From assembly GCA_007922305.1 (NCBI GenBank), contig ML677334.1:59126858-59190857 (forward strand): a DNA stretch of 64,000 nt, given 5' to 3'. The position numbers and the translations under genes were made by a program. The notes under the pieces were generated by a model. That model had not been told where the DNA came from and ran no database searches. It saw only the letters and a program-made list of their open reading frames with translations. The DNA comes from Dermatemys mawii. Lineage: Eukaryota > Chordata > Testudines > Dermatemydidae. The stretch's first letter is position 1, and the number at the start of each line of letters is the position of its first letter. Positions 12,208-24,328 of this stretch are shown here, one piece after another.

Positions 12208-14983
12208 AATCTGTGATTCCAGGGAATTCCTACTTGATGCTTATACCACAAAGGAATATTAAGCAGAGAAAGTTAACAGGAATAATTTAATCTTTATTTC
12301 TTCACTTGCAGAAGAATCCCCAAGTGCATCTTGCAGAAGGATTGAGAGTAGGGATGATACCTAGAAAAGTGTTGTTGATGGAACACTTGTGACCTACTTC
12401 TGTTATTGGGGTAGCAGAAAAATGCTCCGTACCCCTAACTAATTAAATTGCCAACATGTTGCTTCATTTTCAGGCCACATTCTTTGATAGTCGGAGATAG
12501 TTTCAATACAATTATTTCAAGACAATTATCTGTATTTAAAAAAATAATGATGATTTTACTATGTGAACACAAAACTGTTGTATTAACCATGACTTTACGT
12601 AAGGTTTAAGGGGATGACTAACATGCACATGCTTGCTCACTATCCCTTTATAGTCATGCACTCCCACCACGCCTTTTGTAGAAATCTTACAAAATACTGG
12701 AAGCTATATTTGCAGATTTAATTGTAGAAAATTTAATTAGCTGATGGCATTCTTCTGTAACATGGAAGGTCAAAGAACTATGGCCTGATTTAAAACAATT
12801 TAAAGTCAATGGAATATCTGCCTTTACTGTAATGGAATTTGGATCAGGCATTCAAAAATGGTAAATCAATAGTCAATAGTATATTTAACTAATTAGGCAT
12901 ACTTTACCAGTGAAGCACTGCAGGGTGGTTGATTCTTTTACTAAATTGAAATTTGAATAGTTTGGCCCTGAATTACAAAAAATGGCTTACCTGTGAGTGT
13001 GATCTGCTTGCTTAATGTAACAGGGATTGTCATATTTCATATTATAATATAAATCTATTGTGCAAATCACCCAAATATGAGATAGCCATAGTCTCAGTTT
13101 AAAGTGATGCACATAAACAGTATCTTCATGGAAAACAAACATCCTTTTTGCCATATAAGCACAAACCCCATATTTCTATATAAACTAAAAATAGGCCGTC
13201 ATGTGTTAGGTTTAGATATAGTTATTGATGAAAGCCTGGCAAAATTTAGATAATGATTTCCCGGAAGACATTTGTTTGAACTGAAAAGGTCCAGATATCC
13301 CTTGTGGAAAAGTTTGCAATGTTACTGCACATCTTCTAAACAGAGAGCTGTAGTCTGTAGGATTACTATTTTGGCACATTTTATGAGGGCTAATATTAAC
13401 TTACAGCATACATAAATGCCTAAGTTTTCATACAGAAATTTGGTCTGAGTGCTCTAAGATGCATGTTTCACAAAGGTCTGAATCAATTCATAAAAAAAGC
13501 ATAGAGCTAACAATAAAGAGTGGATGAAGCATGTGTGTACCTCCCTACTCCCTACTGAAAAACTGAACTTTAGATCAGGATATTGTTAAGAACTACTCCC
13601 CAATATTTTAGGCCAATTAATGTTGAAAACTAGAATCTCCAAATACAGTACCAGGTGACATTACTTGCAAACACAGACCTGCACACGCTACTCTCTCTTT
13701 TGCTTACAGACACCAGTAAAAATGTATGGATGGGAATGAACCTTAAACTTTATCTTAATTCAGAACCCATATGGGCTCAAATTTTCAAAGGCACCTCAAG
13801 ATGCAGACAGGTACCTACCCAGATTCTCAAAAGGACCTAATTGTCTAACTCCCACTGATTTCCCACTAGGTGCTTGTCTGCATCTTAAGGCACCTAAATA
13901 CCTTTGTCCCATATTGCACTAATTGTACTTCAGCTCTTGAAACACTGAGGTTAAGACTGGTTTAATACTAACACACGTTATTAGTCATAACCTTTTCACT
14001 GTAACACAAGATCCTCTAAATATTATATGAATACTTAGCACTTATAGAACACTTTTCCTATTGAAACCTTTAACTGATTTACAAGAGAAAGTAATAATCA
14101 TCTTCAAATGACAGATTTTAAACAATTTTAATTGTATACTACAGAACTGGGCTATATTTACATTTTGTCTCATCTCACACTTTTTTTCAGCCTACACAAT
14201 CCTGTGATGTCAATTAAACAGAAAAATCTCAACTGTAAGAGTACCACATAACTTATACTCACCGACATCCTGTTAAAGAATTAAGACTGCAAAGGATTCT
14301 TGAGAAACGTGTTGGGGTTTTTTCAAAAGCACTCTCATACACTAGGACTCATGCATTTCAAACCTAACACAACAGGCTTGTTTGAGCTTTATACTGCTTA
14401 TAGATTGAAGTACAGTACTGCACTCTATTGGATCTACTGGTATAATTTTTATTTAGCACTAGCTCTTCATAAAATATGAAGAATTTGATTGTTGTTTTAA
14501 TACTTGCAGCACTGTATTTTTCCTTGAATTTTGATATATTTTACTTATACTTTCATTCTATGTAGATGCTATGATAAGTATCCAATTCCAACATCTATTA
14601 GTGAACTAAAAGAAACAACTAGAAACAACCGGATAAAGTAAAAACCAAGGGGACTTTTGTGCATGCACTGTGGAAGTCAGGTTATTTTTCAGTTTACAGA
14701 GGATGTTTAATTGAATTATTATATATTGACTTTTGATTATAACAGTATCTAAACTACAATGCCATATTCCAGTCTGCACATAATATTTTCAATATGTACT
14801 GGGGAAAGGCTCACTATATGCTCTTTGCTACTCAGAATCCAGTTTGGTACCAATCTGCAGGAGTATAGGCTGTAGATTTCTAGGAATAGCTCAGACATGC
14901 GGCACTTTCAGAATAAAAAGGAAGCAAAATCCACGTAACATTTCAAAATGGCCTACGTTGCCCCTTATGCCCCTTAAGCACGC
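12208..14983. other. Intronic sequence without clear elements
   Basis: AT-rich. Only the short repeat fragment at 13765-13905 (CAAATTTTCAAAGGCACCT and its inverse echo) stands out. Confidence 0.5.
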
Positions 14984-14985
14984 TA

Positions 14986-15102
14986 GGATGACCAGATCTC
15001 CTGATTTTATAGGGACAGTCCCAATTTTGGGGTCTTTTTTTTATATAGGCTCCTATCACCCCCCACTCCCTGTTCCGATTTTTCACATTTGTCTGGTCAC
15101 CC
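14986..15102. mobile_element. TA-flanked palindromic MITE, 117 bp, copy 1
   Basis: It runs from GGATGACCAGAT to GTCTGGTCACCC with TA on both sides (14984-14985, 15103-15104). Central words 'GGGACAGTCCCAATTTTGGGG' (split in the other copy) are shared with 32531-32648, about 17.5 kb away. The arms pair to a near-perfect hairpin at the ends. TA borders suggest mobilisation by a Tc1/mariner-type transposase. Confidence 0.8.
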
Positions 15103-15234
15103 TAAAGCATGCCCTGCTCCAAGTCAGAGAGGTGAAACTGAAGTAACAATCACTTGTGATGTGTGTACAGAGGGGATAGATGCAATCAAGTGACATATGC
15201 CAGCCAATTACAAATCTCCTCCGTTTGGTTGGTG

Positions 15235-16533
15235 GGGATGCCAGCCCTCCAGGATAGTCCTGGAGTCTCCAGGAATTAAAGGTTAAAGATCTTTGGTGGA
15301 CAGGAGGAATACAGTGAACATAATATTACTGGACTTCAGCCAGGTTTTTGACACAGTCCCACATGACATTCTGATAATTAAGCTGGAGAAATGTGGGCTT
15401 GGCAGAACTATTAAGTGGATACATAATTGGTTAAACTGCAAACAAAGAGTAACTGTTAATGGAATGATGTTGGATTGGAGGGAGAACTCAAGTGGGGTTC
15501 CACAGGGATCTCTTCTGGGTCTGATGTTGTTTAACATCTTTATTAATGACCCGGATGTAGGAACAGAGAGCGTGCTAATCAAATTTGCAGATGACACAAA
15601 GCTGGTGGGGAAAGGGAGGAGGTTTGCCAATACTTAGGAGGATAGGGCTACGATTCAGTGGGATCTTGGAGAACTGGGCTACAGACAACAAAATGAAATT
15701 CAACAAAGACAAAGGTGAGGTGTTACATGTAGGGAAGAAAAATCAATGGCACAAATACAGAATGGGGTTAGCTGACTTGGCAGCAGCACTGCTGAGAAGG
15801 ATCTGGGAGTTGTGGATCACAAACTCAACATGAGTCAGCAATGAGATGTTGTTGCAAAAAAACCAAGTGTAATTTGAGGTTGCATTAACAGAGGCAAGTT
15901 ACAGGAGGTGATACTTGCGCTCTACTTGGTGTTGGTTAGGCATCAGCCGGGGTACTGTATCTAATTTTGATCAGCAATATAAGGAAAGAATGTGGAGAAA
16001 CCGGAAAGAATCCAGAAGTGAGTGACAAAGATGATCAAAGGGATGGAATGCAAGCCATATGAGCAAAGGCTGAAGGAACTGGGTATGTTTAGTTTGAAAA
16101 GAGAAAATTAATGAGGGGAGGGGAGACATGCTAGCAGTCTTCAAATACTTGAAAGGCTGCCATAAAGAAGATGGAGAAAATTGTTCTCTTGCCACAGGGG
16201 GCAGGACAAGAGGCAGTGGGTTCAAACTACAGCATAGCAGATTTAGATTAAATCTCAGGAAAAAAATCCTAACTGTAAGAACAATAGGACCATGGAACAG
16301 ACTGCCTAGGGAGGTTGTGGAAGATCCTTCCCTGGAAATTTTCTAAAGGCGGCTACATAGCCATCTATTTTAGATGGTTTAGATACAACAAATCCTGCAT
16401 CTTGGCAAGGGGTTATTAGACTAGAAGGGAACGTAAGGTTATTGAACCCTAGGATTCCATGATTAATATTTAATTAAAGATTATTTCATGTTATGGAACC
16501 TCCAGGAATATGTCCACCTAAAACTGGCAACCC
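15235..16533. repeat. Short TIR repeat split by a CR1 insertion
   Basis: The outer pieces are 15235-15288 (GGGATGCCAGCCCTCCAGG...) and 16466-16533 (...CTCCAGGAATATGTCC...CTGGCAACCC). The ends GGGATGCCAG and GGGTTGCCAG (inverted) form a terminal repeat, and AATTAAAG occurs at both inner edges. Together they make a roughly 120-bp element resembling a turtle MITE, interrupted by about 1.17 kb of CR1. Confidence 0.6.
15290..16463 (+). mobile_element. CR1 LINE fragment (reverse transcriptase and 3' region)
   Basis: This is a non-LTR retrotransposon relic of the CR1 clade. The first frame (15293-15637) shows reverse-transcriptase blocks: [34 protein letters not shown] and FADDTKLVG, where FADD (15584-15595) is the catalytic YxDD box. 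After a frameshift the C-terminal part continues (MLAVFKYLKGCHKEDGENC, then FRLNLRKKILTVRTIGPWNRLP at about 16128-16346). The copy ends near a GATTCCATGATT sequence typical of CR1 tails. It is 5'-truncated, as most CR1 copies are, and interrupted by several stops. It sits antisense to NOL4. Confidence 0.9.
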
Positions 16534-16557
16534 TATCAGCTGTGAAAACACTTAGGG

Positions 16558-16639
16558 CCAAGTCCTGCTCCAATTACTCATGAGTAATGTCAGTGAAGTC
16601 AAAGGGACTACTTGCATGAGCAAAGTAAGCAGGATTTGG
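16558..16639. repeat. Hairpin-forming short repeat ('CCAAGTCCTGCT' type)
   Basis: CCAAGTCCTGCT (16558-16569) pairs with AGCAGGATTTGG (16628-16639), and the inner ATTACTCATG pairs loosely with CATGAGCAAAGT. Related in build to 22579-22706. It lies directly right of the CR1-split repeat. Confidence 0.55.
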
Positions 16640-16736
16640 TCCTACATCTTAACTGGTACTTCAAATTGGGAATGACAGAGGGGTTTAGGGATTGTTGGAT
16701 GTCAGAGACCACTGACACATAAAATTATATACCTAT

Positions 16737-17386
16737 GGGAATGTCTATACTATGAGCTAGGGGTGTGATTCCCAACTCATGTACAAAGAGCTGTGCTAGC
16801 TCTTATCTGATCTAGCACATTAAAAATAGTAGTGTAGTCGCAGTAATGTGGGCAGCAACAGCATTGGTAGCATAGTCTAGCTGCCCAGAGTACATACAAA
16901 AGGGATTCAGGCAGTTTGCACTTGCCATAGCTAGCTTGAGCTCGCTGCTGCCCACACTACCATTGTTAGCATGCTAGCTCGATGGGAGCTATTGCAGGTA
17001 TGTGCATATGAGTTGGGAATCACTCCCCTTGCTCATAGCATAGACCAGGGGTAAGCAACCTATGGCATGTGTGCCAAAGGCAGCACATGAGCTAATTTTC
17101 AGTGGCACTTACACTGCCTGGGTCCTGGCCACTGGTCTGGGGGCTCTGCATTTTAATTTAATTTTAATTTTAAATGAAGCTTCTTAAACATTTAAAAACC
17201 CTTATTTACTTTACATACAACAATAGTTTAGTTCTATATTATAGACTTCTAGAAAGAGACTTTCTAAAAACGTTAAAATGTATTACTGGCACACGAAACC
17301 TTAAATTAGAGTGAATAAATGAAGACTCGGCACACCACTTCTGAAAGGTTGCTGACCCCTGGTATAGATGTAGCCTAAGTGTTTGT
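16737..17386. mobile_element. Foldback DNA element carrying a nested hAT insertion
   Basis: The left arm (GAATGTCTATACTATGAGC, then TGATTCCCAACTCAT) is matched in inverse by the right arm (ATGAGTTGGGAATCA...GCTCATAGCATAGA), giving arms of more than 60 bp. The final right terminus (GATGTAGCCTAAG) is displaced by the hAT copy at 17046-17361. Without it the element would be about 325 bp. No coding capacity. Confidence 0.65.
17046..17361. mobile_element. hAT-type AT-rich element, 316 bp
   Basis: The ends CAGGGGTAAGCAACCTATGG and (inverted right end) CAGGGGTCAGCAACCTTTCA form the terminal repeat. The 8-bp flanks are GCATAGAC (17038-17045) and GTATAGAT (17362-17369). The interior TTTAATTTAATTTTAATTTT stretch is shared with the copy at 29626-29974. 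It sits inside the right arm of the foldback element 16737-17386. Non-coding, dependent on a transposase elsewhere. Confidence 0.85.
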
Positions 17387-18135
17387 ACCACTCAAGCTGT
17401 AGTCTTCTCCTGTCACTCACTTCTAGATATAAATGAGGTATTAATGACATACACAATTTGGGTGGCTAAGGACTGGCTAGTCTGCTGGTCCACTTCTTTG
17501 GATCAGTGCTTTGGGCTTCCACATTACCTCCATATGATCTTATGGAAAGCAGATATATGAACAATATTGGTGGTTGGGAAAGGGATGGGGGAGAGGAGAC
17601 AGAGGGATATGGCAACGAGCATCACCTAGACAAGAACAGACAATTAGTGCAGAGAGTAAAACATGCAGGGGATCAGCTCTTCCAACTTGACTAGCCCCTC
17701 ACACGGCTAGGATTCCCCCCTCCCTCACTGCCTGATCCAGCTCATTGATTTAAATGGATTGGGCTTTCAGGCAGTAAACAGCTGAGCATCAATACTTCAA
17801 AAAGCCAGGAAACATGGAGTTTGCCTGACTTTTATTTCCTCTTTGTCTTACGCAAATGTACACAACCAGGACCCCTATGTTAAACTACACATATATGCCC
17901 TAATAGGACAATACAGCTAATAAAATACTATTTTAGCAAAGAGCCTGATATAAAACTAAATCCACAAGCTAGAAAAAACTAGAAATATGTATATTTAATG
18001 TCATTTTGAGCTTTACTGTATAGCTCATCAAAACTTTTAAGTCCAGCCTTTTTCTGATCAAAAATGGACTTTTTCAAAATGAAAACCCTGTTGCAAAAAG
18101 TTTTTTTTATTTGTTTTTTGTTTTAAATTCTAGAC

Positions 18136-18844
18136 TGGGCTGGGCAAACTATGGCCCACAAGCCACATCCAGCCTGCGGGCTCGTCCTGCCTGGCCCACC
18201 TGAGCTTCCCCGCCCCTCCCCTTCGCCCCTCCCCTCTAAGCCTCAGCGCGCTGCATAGGCTACACTCTGCGGGGGCGGGGCTGGGTGTCTGGCTCCACTT
18301 GGCTGCCAGACATGCTGCTGAGTGGCATGGTAAGGGGGCCAGAGCCAGAGGGTTGCATAATGGGTGGGGAGACCCGGGGAACAATCTGGGAGCAGGCGGG
18401 GTTGGACGGGGCGTGGGAGTCCTGAGGATCTATCAGGGGCGGAGGAAGTTGGGTTGGGGGATCTCGGGATGGGGTGGTCAGGGGACAAGGAGCAAGGGGG
18501 GTTGGATGGGGCTGGGGTCCTGGGGAGGTTGGTTGGGGCAGTGGTTCTCTGGAGAGGGCAGGCAGGGGACAAGGAGCAGGGGGGCTTAGATAGGGGTTTG
18601 GGTCCCAGGGGTGTGGTTAGGGGTGGGAAGGATCTCTGGAAGGGGTGGTCAGGGGACAAGGAGCAGGGGAAGTTGGATAGGTCGGGAATTCTGAGGGGGG
18701 GCAGTCATGGGGTGGGAAGTGGGAGGGGACTGGATAGAGGGCAGGGCCAGGCTGTTTGGAGAGGCACAGCCTTCCCTACCTGGCCCTCCATACAGTTTTG
18801 CAACCCTGATGTGACCCTCAGGCCAAAAAGTATGCCCACCCCTG
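18136..18844. mobile_element. hAT-type C-rich element, inverted, 709 bp
   Basis: The reverse complement begins CAGGGGTGGGCATACTTTTTGG and aligns with the left part of 3258-4111 (the shared 'GGGTAGGGAAGG' and 'CAGCCTG' segments are visible). On the plus strand the interior is therefore G-rich with repeated 'GGGGACAAGGAGCAGGGG' units about 60 bp apart. Flanks TTCTAGAC (18128-18135) and TTCTAGAT (18845-18852) are an 8-bp duplication with one mismatch. Frames at 18243-18861 are compositional. Confidence 0.8.
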
Positions 18845-19062
18845 TTCTAGATCCTCATTGACATTGTCATTTTCAGCATTTTGATTTTTGGGTTTTTCCC
18901 CCTGCCCCCCTTTTTGTAACTGAATATAATAGAATAAATGATGTCTAGGTATTGGGGGGTTTTCACTTTTAAAATTTTTTCCATGTGTGATTCTAACTTC
19001 TCAAAACTGCTTCAACTTTTGCAAGGTTACTGAGGAAAAATGAAACTAAATGAAACCTACAT

Positions 19063-19185
19063 CTGAAGAAGTGGGGTTTTTACTCATGAAAGCTTATGCC
19101 CAAATAAATCTGTTAATTTTTAAAGTACCCCAGACTCCTCATTGTTTTTGTGGATACAAACTAACATGGCTACCCCTCTGATATT
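19063..19185. mobile_element. Short retroposon with hammerhead-like fold, copy 2
   Basis: This is the same family as 12069-12196: CTGAAGAAGTGGGG, then GAAAGCTTATGCCC, and at the right end ACTAACATGGCTACCCCTCTGAT. In this copy the core is CTGAAGA (one change from CTGATGA). Stem II GTGGG (19071-19075) pairs with CTCAT (19083-19087) using two G-U wobbles. The expected cleavage dinucleotide is CC rather than TC. I found no clear flanking duplication. Confidence 0.65.
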
Positions 19186-20399
19186 GTAAACTAATTCTGT
19201 TACTCAGTAGCTTTTCAAAAGTTGGAGAGGTTTTGCAAAGTTAAAGTAGCAAAAGGAAAATAAGAAAATTATAAAAGTCTGATCATTATATCATCATCAT
19301 CAATTTTACTGCAGTATGAGGAAAAAGGAAAAAAAATAGAAAAAGTGGAGAATTTGAAAATTCATTAAATCAATTAAAAAAATTTGCAACTATCCCCAAA
19401 AATTTTGTTTCAAATTCTAGAAAAATTTCAAAATATCAAAATTTTTCACAAAATAGTTTTTCCAATTTTCAGTAAGATGTATTTATTGGGCTTGTTTGAA
19501 CTACTTAGTGTTACCCCTTTACCACCTTAATCCTATCATTCACCAAAACAAGAACTATGTGCTTTGAAAAAGGCAAATGATATAGCATTAGAGAAAGGGG
19601 TGGAATATGGTTGGGATCAAGGCTTCTAAAGCCATTCACAGAAGATCTGTATGCAACTGTATCTGTGGTAATTTTCTAAATGTTTCACATCTTATTTATC
19701 AGGATTAGCTTTACATGTTTGCACCCATAGGCCTTAATCTGGCTGAAAAACCTATGACTTCTGCGGCTGTGAAAGCTTTGGCAGGTTGTGAATCCCAGCA
19801 AACTGCAAAAGTAGCTGACCTATTCAGCATTAAGTTTAATAAATTGGTGAAAGCTTCACCCTATCCCTCCAACCCAAACTCTGAAGTGACTGAATCATTT
19901 TGGGTCCCTACCTTGAGACTTTAAAAGGCCTGGATTTCAGAAAGTCCCTTGAAAATCAGGCCCCTTTAAAGTATCTCAAGTTGGGCACCCAAAAATTGAA
20001 ATGCTCCAAATCACTAGCTACTTTTGAAAATCTTGAATCATGTTGCACATCTCCACAATTGCAAATCCTGATTTTTCAACCTCTTCATCCCCTTTCCAAC
20101 CATGTCCATGTCTATCCCCACACAGCAGTCAAGTGCAGCTAAGATGGGAGTGGTGAAAGATGGACTGATGAAAAAGATGGAAGTTGTCCATTTTTTGCTG
20201 GGATGGGGTGTGTAGGCATGGTCACTGTGAAGCTCCTAACTGGGAGAATGTGTTCAGGCATTCTGTCTCCCCTTTCTTCCTCATCCCTGCTGACAAATCT
20301 ATTCTTAAGCTCACATAGGGAAAGCCATTTATGATTAGTCTGTACTTGCCAGTTTGTAATAAATTAATAATAATATGCCCTTTGATATTATTAATTTGG

Positions 20400-21060
20400 C
20401 CTTAGTCAGGATCAGGGCCGCATTGTGCTGGGAGCTGTTTTTTCCTCTTTTTTTTTTTTTTTTTTTTCACAATAGAGCTTGTAACCCTGATTTTGCACAG
20501 TGATGGATGTGGGCGGCAAGGTCCACCCGCACATATCGCATTGCAGAATGAGAGCCTAAGTTAAGACTGGACACTGTAAATGAGAGTAAAAGTAGGTGAA
20601 AAGGGGAGGAAGGAGAAGAGTAACAAGGCCATATGGTTACTTAGGCTAGTATGTGCATAACTTGATTTCAGATCATCTATAGGTTTGTTTCTTTTCTGGA
20701 ATATAAATATATAAACAGACATAAGGAAGCACTAGTGGTCTTCTACGTAGCCTTTCCCAGGTGCCAGTTTCCTACATAAGTAGAGGCGAGTCTTCAGAAA
20801 GGATTTGAAGGAGAAAAATGTAGTAGCCATATGGATCAGTTTGGAGAGGCCATTCCACCTATAGAGCACTTTCCATCAGAGGATCTCAAGCGAACTTAGC
20901 TGTATTAAAGAAATAAGCCTTTTCATCACCCCCATGAAGTATGTATGTATTATTAGCCAAGAAAAAGCAATTAGATTGCTTGCTTAAAATCAGAGAGTAC
21001 TACAGGATTACAACCCAGACCTCCTGATTTCCAGTCCCACTAAACAACTTCCTTCTTCAT
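20400..21060. repeat. Old interspersed repeats with an inserted poly(T)
   Basis: ATCAGGGCCGCATTGTGCTGGGAGCTG (20411 on) and GGATTTGAAGGAG (20801) are decayed pieces of repeats I know from amniotes. A T run of 20 (20448-20467) interrupts the first. From 20868, AGAGGATCTCAAGCG...TATTATTAGCC...CAACCCAGACCTCCTGATTTCCAG resembles a MIR/CR1-L3-like tail. Highly diverged. Confidence 0.4.
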
Positions 21061-22578
21061 TAAATGGTAAGATAAAGAAAACACATTATCTAGTTTCAAT
21101 CTTTCAATAGATTATTATAAACCATAGAGAGTGGGAGAGAAATATGATTTTACAATTGACAAGAAGTACTTTGATAATGTCCTTTTAATGGATATGTTTA
21201 TGCCAGAACAAAAATGATGGTGCACATTTAAGAGCTATATAATCGAAGGGTGAAAAGATTCTAGACAACCTAAGCAAACAACTTTGGGGTCCATGCAATG
21301 GTCAGCTGTCACAAATATAAATAGGGTAACTGTAAGCAATCTTTTAAAAACAGGATATTAATACCGAGAAGCATATTAGCTAGCAACATGAACACTCATG
21401 AGAGCAAACCTTTTCTAGTGCCTCAGAGCTACAACTGGCCTGTTACGCAGTAAGAGGTGTTGTTTGGATTACAGATGGCAAAGAAGCATCAGAAGCAAGC
21501 CTCAGGCATGCTTTATATTCTTTATATTGTAACAGTCTCTTTCACTAATTAAAGTTAGTGTTTACGTTTTCTCTTAGAGGCCATAGCACCAAACCATAGA
21601 TAGCTGTGCTATTCCACAAGTATTGCTGAATTGTCATATGCCACATACATTATTAGATTATTCTGTTTCCTCTTGAAACTACATGCTCAAAATGTATCAT
21701 TTTTGCCCTGAACAAAATGAAAGATAAGTTGTATTAAATACATGTAGGGTAAAAAGGCATCTCCTGTGGAGATCATTATCTGACATCCTATTTAATATAA
21801 TGACAGTAGCACTATAGCTCCTGAGGATATCATTATCCTGTTTTGCTGTATTTCAGCATAACACCTGATTCAAATCAACACCAACATGTCTTTTTCATGA
21901 TAGCCCTGCACAATTGTTGTTATCCAGACAAAATGATTCTTTTCCCCGGAGGAATGGAAAGTAAATTTAAAATAATCAGCTAGCCAAGTGTCTCTGTCCA
22001 ATGTGGTATTTTTTTCAAAACTGCTTTCTGATATGAGTTACAGACAAATAGGCTAATTTAAAAATTAGAATGTTTTTATAACATCATCCTGATAAGTTCT
22101 ATCTTTCTGAAATCAAGCCATGATGGCCACACAGCACTAATACCCCAAGGACAAGACCTATTGTCCACTGAAGTCAATGGGAGATTTTCCACTGAGTTCT
22201 TCTAAAAGCTTTTGGTTTACACTTCAGTTTGAGAGAGTTAAGGAAGGGGAAGCGTTGGCATATTTTCCTTCTTACCCATCAGGGCTGTCACTGCTGGCAC
22301 AGACAGCAGTGCCCTGCCCACCCTATTGAAACACATCAAAGCACATTCTCTTTTAAAGTAAGTAAGTTGAAACCACCACAAGATCTGATTAAATTTAACA
22401 TTTCCGAAGTGGGGAGATTTTTGTGCCATAAAAGTTGCCTAGTTTATAAAAACGCTTATGGTATTTTTGAAAAGAATAGGAATATAAATCTGAACCTGAA
22501 AAGAAGTACTCACCTGAGTAATCATTATTCTAATCATGACTAGCCCACTGAAGTCAAATCAGCCTAATTGTTATAGAT

Positions 22579-22706
22579 CAGATTGTAAACCCTTTACTCA
22601 CATTGGTGAGCAGTTACTCACACAAGCATCTCCAGTGACTTAAACAGGACTCTACTCATTCATGTGAGTTACCGCTCACCAGTGTGAGTAAGGAGTTCAC
22701 AATCTG
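22579..22706. repeat. Hairpin-forming short repeat, 128 bp
   Basis: The left arm CAGATTGTAAACCCTTTACT followed by CACATTGGTGAGCAGTTACT is complementary to the right arm (AGTTACCGCTCACCAGTGTG, AGTAAGGAGTTCACAATCTG) over about 46 bp with few mismatches. The loop is about 35 bp. I recognise the words as a frequent sauropsid repeat. Confidence 0.75.
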
Positions 22707-24192
22707 GCCAGATAGCAAAACAATAAGACCACTTATTAGCATCAGTGTGCTAGTGTAATGAAGCAATATTTGACACAATGATATCTCAGTTTCACACTCC
22801 TGAATTATCTTCAGCCAAAGAGAATGAATGTGAAAAGATGCTACTTACTGTATTATAAGAAAATATTTAATTTTTTTTGTCCATCTCCTACTCTGGATGG
22901 CTACAACCGGACACACTGTCTATCAGTCTTTAGCACTTGTATCTATACAGATGTCCTCTATTCTCTCTCTCTCTATCTAAGTTTCCATTGGCTGAAAGCA
23001 GCATTACCTCAGTGTCTCAGACAATAAAGCTGTATGACAAATTAGAATCATGAAAGTTGACAATGGATTAAAGGTTCTCAGTCTACATTTTATATCTCAT
23101 ACTAAACTGGTCTTACCCCACAATCAAATGTGTACTTTGTTTTTAAACTTTTCAATTAATGTTTTAAAACCACCATATGAACTTTACGAGTAGTATATTC
23201 ATGCTGCTATGAAAAGAGAGAGAGAGAAAAAGAGAGAAAGAAAATTAAAGTTGAACCCGTTTTTTTAATATGTAGATGGGTTTTCAAATTATTTATTCTT
23301 TAAAAATGATACACTTTATTAATAAATGATGTTTGTAATGATGAAGTGATTTTATCTTATCTAAAGGAGAGAGAAATAAATCAAATGTAGCATGCTACAA
23401 TTTCATTTGCTAGTGTCTCTTCTGGTTTGTGAAAATATCAAAGTTCTCTGATGATTCTGAAGTTGACTAACTGATAAGCTGTGAGGAGAGCTGTTCCTTA
23501 CCATTTTTGTGCAATGCAAGAGGCCAAGGATGTGTAGAGTCTAGAAATATTGCCAGTTATACTCTAACAGTATTCATAGCCTGTGAATAAGTAGTGAGGT
23601 ATAAAGCCTGGGAAATAAATGACAGAACTCTAAAATTTGCCAGGGATGTTTTAATAATATGGAATGTCATCTTTGCACCTGAATATCAACTCAAAGAAGA
23701 TAGTGAAGGCAGGGTCTACTTTTACTGACTGCTAAATAAATTCAAAAGTACAAACAAATCATCTAAAACTTAAAGCTACTGTCAATGCACTTGTCACAAA
23801 AAATTGTGTTTTACTAAAGATTTTTTTTAAAAGTCATCTTTCCAGTCTCTACGTTTTCATGATCTGTCCTTCACTGACCATTACTATGGATACTGTAGTG
23901 CTCTGATGGATCCTATTTTCTGATTTCATGGATCTCCCAGAAAAACAGTTAGCAGAATTCCAAAGAAATTCCTCATCAGTGCAAGACTTCACTAACTTAA
24001 TAGCCTCTCTAAAGGTGTTTGGAAAGGAAAATAATATATAAATGAGATACTCTTCCCATTGGTTTCTCTCCTCACATCTTGCTTGAGTCCTCACTTTCTA
24101 TGGATTCATGCAGACCTGTGTGCTATAGCCTCCCAAGATGTTTCTAAATCAGTGAACAAAGGGAATAAATTCAGGAGAGATGAAAAAGGTGC

Positions 24193-24205
24193 GGGGGGGG
24201 GGGGG
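24193..24205. repeat. Poly(G) run close to a NOL4 donor
   Basis: Thirteen G in a row (poly-C on the transcribed strand), about 125 bp inside the intron past the 192-bp exon. Confidence 0.9.
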
Positions 24206-24328
24206 TAAAGAAACCTCTGACCTGACATTACCAAATAAAAAGACACTAAGATGAAAACAAAATAGTGCCATGGATTTACATATGGGGTTTTGATGGAAAC
24301 TAGGGCTGGGTTTTAAATCAAAACTCAC

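Larger units (their letters stand above)
1..24328 (-). other. NOL4: NOL4 intron (3' of the exon trio), partial
   Basis: Starts in transcript sense with GTGAGT directly after the 192-bp exon and runs out of the window at position 1. I searched for the expected next NOL4 exon (Ser-Arg-Pro start, then a helix-rich Ala/Glu segment) and did not find it. The region carries most of the DNA-transposon relics listed separately. Confidence 0.7.

Noticed and set aside
18243..18861. Frames of 138 and 165 codons (Pro-rich and Gly-rich)
   Set aside because: They are sense and antisense readings of the repeated C/G-rich interior of the 18136-18844 element.
23849..24094. 81-codon minus-strand frame next to the NOL4 exon, considered as the next exon
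   Set aside because: It lacks the expected Ser-Arg-Pro start, has no convincing acceptor/donor pair, and its sequence does not resemble NOL4.
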